From the NCBI GenBank assembly GCA_018350325.1, contig JAEVLN010000013.1, positions 1,860,001 to 1,924,000 of the forward strand: a stretch of 64,000 nt of DNA. Reading direction: 5' to 3'. Position 1 is the first letter of the stretch. Each line of letters opens with the position of its first letter. The notes beneath the pieces are model-generated. The model worked only from the letters and a program-made list of their open reading frames with translations, was not told the origin of the DNA and made no database searches. The stretch is from Globodera rostochiensis (lineage: Eukaryota > Nematoda > Chromadorea > Rhabditida > Heteroderidae). This document shows, one piece after another, positions 61,100 to 64,000 of the stretch. Position numbers and translations under genes: made by a program.

Positions 61100-62651
61100 A
61101 ATTTACCGTCATTCATAAATTCGGCCGAAGAATCGCGTTTTTAAATGGACCATTTGGTGCTGCTGGATTGACGTTCATTTGTGTACATACTCGTATGCAT
61201 TGTCTAAAAAAGTGACAACAATTAATTTGGTCCAGTCATTGAAATTTCTGACGATTTTGATCCAACACGAGTTGAAATTCTTTTTTGTAAATTAAATACA
61301 ACCAATTTTCCTATCAGGGTGTTAAATTTTTAAAATTTCTTCGACACTTGCAAAGTCTTAATTTTAAAAACAAAAAAAAAAAATGTTTTTCCCCATAAAA
61401 TGCTCTCCAACAGACACAGCATCAAGCGGTTGCTTTAAGTTTTGTTTTATAGTAAATTAGCCGCTTTTTTACTTTGATTGCGAGCCGCTGGGGGCGGAAG
61501 TCGTTGTTGCTGCTGTTGGTGTTGTACATGTTCGTATACATTGTCTAAAGAATGCAAAAAATTAAATTTATTGGGCTCCCCGTTTTCATTGAGGGCACAT
61601 AAATTGTCCAGATTGCCCGCCACCCAAACAAACAAATTTTTTTGGGGTTTACAAATTAGGACTAAATTTTACTTTAAAATTGTTAAAATTTTCAACAAAA
61701 AAAAGAGGTTTTATTTGCTTTTCAGCCGCTTTTACTTGATTGCGAGGCGCCAGGGGCGAAAGTCGGTGTTGTTGCTGTGCATTCTCGTATACATTGTCTA
61801 AAAAAAATGTAATAAAAAAAATTTCTGGGTCCAGATTGTCCAAAGATTACCCGAACCCAAACATATTTCGATAGTTTTGCAAATTAGGTTCAAATTTTGC
61901 TAAGAAAATTGCTAAAATTTTCAACAAAAAAAAACGGGTTTTTCAACCGCCGTTACTTTGATTGCGAGGCGCCAGGGGAGAAAGGCGTTGTTGCTGTTGT
62001 GCATGATCGTATATATTGTCTAAAAAATAAACAATTTTATGTGACAAAAAAAAATGCCCAAACTTCTCAAAAAGGGTAAAAAACAGGGGGGAAGGAAGTA
62101 AATTTAAGCCAACTACTTAAAGGAAATTTATTATTAAAAAAACACATTTTTTAGTTAGATTTTTGAGGGTTCAACAGCCCCAACCCTACAAAAAACAAAC
62201 CCAATTCGTCGTCATTTAGGAAGTCTGGCGAAGAATTGCGCGTTTTGAATGGACTGCTCGGTGCGAATGGATCGGCAATAAATTGTATCTCTTAAATTTT
62301 TTTAGAATTAATTTGAGGTCCAATGTCGTCAACTAAAGTGAAACAAAATTCCCAGAATCAGCAATTTTCTGAGACCAAAATCCGCGAGTTTTTGACCAGG
62401 ACCGGAAAAATCCAGGAAATTTCTGCTCTTTTTTCTGCACTATAAAATTGCCAGATTTTCAAGTATTTTTGTCCGGTTTATTCCCCGGTTTCGCTTCAGC
62501 AGCCTACGCAACGTCCCCAACCTTATCAAAACAACAAACCCAATTTACCGTCATTTAGAAAGTCGGACGAAGAATTGAGCGTTTTAAATGGACTGCTCGG
62601 TGCGGCTTGGTTGACATTTATTTGCTGTACATGCTCGTATGGCATTGTCTA
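61100..62651 (-). CDS. him-6: N-terminal region of the BLM gene: repeated exon module
   Basis: Two exon types recur. Type A reads LDNVYEHVQ, glutamines, then RLPPPAARNQSK (about 61473-61548), with close copies at about 61735-61800 (LDNVYENAQQQHRLSPLAPR) and 61952-62020. Type B reads APSSPFKTLNSSSDFLND (about 62546-62610, preceded by PYEHVQ), with copies at about 62196-62275 (APSSPFKTRNSSPDFLND) and 61104-61165 (APNGPFK then a frame change). Each A copy follows a GTCTAAA-type acceptor (in reverse). They lie just upstream of the helicase exons on the same strand, where BLM proteins have long disordered N-termini, so I attach them to that gene. The start codon was not identified. Some copies may be skipped or dead. 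Confidence 0.5.
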
Positions 62652-63004
62652 AAAATTAGCAATTGTTTATGTCGCATCAACCAAATTTTATGAAAAAAAA
62701 AAACCCGTTTTCTTCAAAAAATTTTAACGCCGGACCCAAGATGCGCTCTATTCTATGATTTCTGGCTCAATTTCTTTTTTTTAACAAAAAAACACTCAAA
62801 GAAAAGTAAATATTTTAGATATGCACCTATTTGAACACCATGGGGGAGGGAGGGGGGGAGAGGGAAACGAGAGGAACTCAAACCAAAACTCTTTTATTGT
62901 CCAATTCGTTTTTAATGGTTAATGAAAGAAAACGCATAAATTCATAAAGGAAAGAAAGAAAAAGCTTCCATTAGATTAGATTGAAATGGCTACCTAAATT
63001 CGAG

Positions 63005-63122
63005 GCGCCATGCACTCTGTTGCAGCATCGGAAGACGGGAAATGTAATATTTTCATCAATTGGAACAAAAGTGTAGTTGCCAAATTTAATACTTTGTGGA
63101 CAAGCCGAAGCCTTCATCTGAC
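63005..63122 (-). repeat. Exon-like repeat, copy 2 (partner 42636-42727)
   Basis: It reads ASACPQSIKFGNYTFVP then DENITFPVFRCCNRVHG, ending about 62980. The reading frame is kept in both copies, with one T/I replacement, and each has an acceptor CAG immediately before ATG. It could be a real exon of a multi-copy gene. Confidence 0.65.
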
Positions 63123-63234
63123 AATGAGAAAGGAGGTACAAATAAAAATACTTAAACAAATTCGGTTGAGGAACACAATTGCCTGACAATCCACATAATG
63201 TCCGGCCTGACAATTCGTATAACGCCAGGGCTTA

Positions 63235-63470
63235 TTTGCGCGGTCGGGGGTCCCCGACCGCTTTCCAAAAATTAAGTCTGCGGGCACCGAACCCCAGTCA
63301 ACCGGAGCTGAACGTAATTCAACCGGCCGGTGAATGGTCGTTGTTTTAGGGAATTGGTGAATACTTTTTTGTATGGGGGATAACGACAAAACTGTGGAAA
63401 TAGTGGAGGAAATAAAGAGGAAAAGAGACGAGAGTAAATGTACAGTGTGACAGACAGCGAAAGAAATGCC
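63235..63470. repeat. Dispersed duplicate, copy 2 (partner 44070-44365)
   Basis: Same order of blocks as at 44.1 kb, with small deletions. The arrangement exon-like repeat followed by this block is shared by both loci, but the spacing differs (about 1.35 kb against 0.1 kb), with TAF10 sequence present only at the first. Confidence 0.85.
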
Positions 63471-63774
63471 TATCTGTCAAAAGTCTCTTTACTTTCCACA
63501 CTATTTCTTTCATTTTTCGTGTCTAACCTTCTTCACTCCTCAACCTCTTGGCGCATCGTCTTCACAAAACACAAACCTAGTGCACGGTTTCAGCTAAGAT
63601 TGACTATAAAATGAAAAAATTTACGCACATTGTCAATTCACTCTATTTCCACTTGCTACATAATCTCATTGTGGTATGAATTAGATTTTTTTTTAAATTT
63701 CTATTCAATTTTTTTTCTATTTTCAGCTGCCCGCAACTCGTCTGTCTGTGCCCCCATTTGTGTGAGTTCCACCA

Positions 63775-63970
63775 ATGGCCGCTTCACGGCTGATGTCTCA
63801 ACTGAATGAACTCCGCGAGCACCCGACTGATGGATTTGCTGTCCGAGGACTCGTTGGCAACAATGTTAGCTTTGAATGACCGACTGTTGCTTGGACTCTG
63901 CTAATGATTCCATTCATTTTCAGATTTACAAGTGGCTTCTGGTCGTGTTTGGTCCGCCTGATACGCCTTA
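63775..63970 (+). CDS. E2 ubiquitin-conjugating enzyme, N-terminal exons (cut by window end)
   Basis: Exon 1 (63775-63864) encodes MAASRLMSQLNELREHPTDG and FAVRGLVGNN; exon 2 (63924-63970) encodes IYKWLLVVFGPPDTPY and ends at donor GTGAGT. The pattern LxELxxxPxxGF, then YxW and GPPDTxY, is the N-terminal part of the UBC fold. Spacing and residues are nearest the UBE2G1/CDC34 class, but the catalytic cysteine lies beyond the window, so the class is unconfirmed. A CTATTTTCAG acceptor ends at 63726, 48 bases before the ATG, consistent with trans-splicing or a 5' UTR intron. Confidence 0.85.
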
Positions 63971-64000
63971 GTGAGTTTGTTTGTTTGTTCTGATGAATTC

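Larger units (their letters stand above)
62652..63774. other. Spacer with copies of the 42-44 kb repeats
   Basis: Contains the second copies of the exon-like repeat and of the dispersed duplicate. No other gene is recognised. Confidence 0.6.

Overview
This is a eukaryotic window and almost certainly nematode. TTAGGC, the canonical nematode telomere unit, occurs as interstitial arrays at 9.9-10.0, 18.99-19.29 and 22.80 kb. Genes consist of many short exons with small AT-rich introns ending in TTTTCAG-like acceptors. Several start codons sit a few to about 55 bases after an orphan 3' splice site, as expected for spliced-leader trans-splicing. Every recognisable gene has a conserved animal orthologue. 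The lineage inside Nematoda cannot be fixed from the window. Intact TTAGGC argues against Meloidogyne, and a plant-parasitic tylenchid is only a guess.

Layout. 0.3-0.5 kb: 3' part of an ALG10 glucosyltransferase gene. 1.29-3.94 kb (+): complete PP4 catalytic subunit, 11 exons. 4.0-10.5 kb: repeat-rich gene graveyard holding a doublecortin-like fragment, two MAP-kinase exons in the wrong order, a rearranged partial copy of the PP4 gene, four copies of a dispersed module and a nested foldback element. 10.51-13.59 kb (+): mitochondrial monothiol glutaredoxin (GLRX5) with hAT-type miniature transposons in its introns. 14.0-17.8 kb (-): unrecognised single-pass membrane protein gene. 18.0-19.3 kb: 49-bp minisatellite running into telomere repeats. 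19.52-21.87 kb (+): U2AF small subunit. 22.94-30.89 kb (-): FGD-type RhoGEF (DH-PH-FYVE-PH). 30.9-42.6 kb: no recognisable gene, AT-rich with minisatellites and G/C runs. 42.7-43.3 kb (+): TAF10 lacking its 5' exons. 45.02-47.15 kb (+): mitochondrial class I release factor whose GGQ is GGA. 47.68-56.49 kb (-): complete separase. 57.26-62.65 kb (-): BLM/HIM-6 RecQ helicase with a repeated N-terminal exon module. 63.78 kb to the edge (+): start of an E2 ubiquitin-conjugating enzyme.

The genes are mostly housekeeping and nuclear-division genes: PP4, separase, BLM, U2AF35 and TAF10 act in the nucleus; GLRX5 and the release factor act in mitochondria. They do not form one pathway. BLM and separase lie head-to-tail on the minus strand about 0.77 kb apart. 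Splice phases were worked through base by base for PP4, GLRX5, U2AF35, the release factor, the TAF10 remnant, the 3' half of the FGD gene and the last exons of the membrane-protein gene. Other exon limits are approximate. The most unusual items are the GGA release factor, the telomere-repeat junction at 19 kb, the chimeric PP4 duplicate, the repeated exons of the BLM gene and the apparent absence of its HRDC domain.
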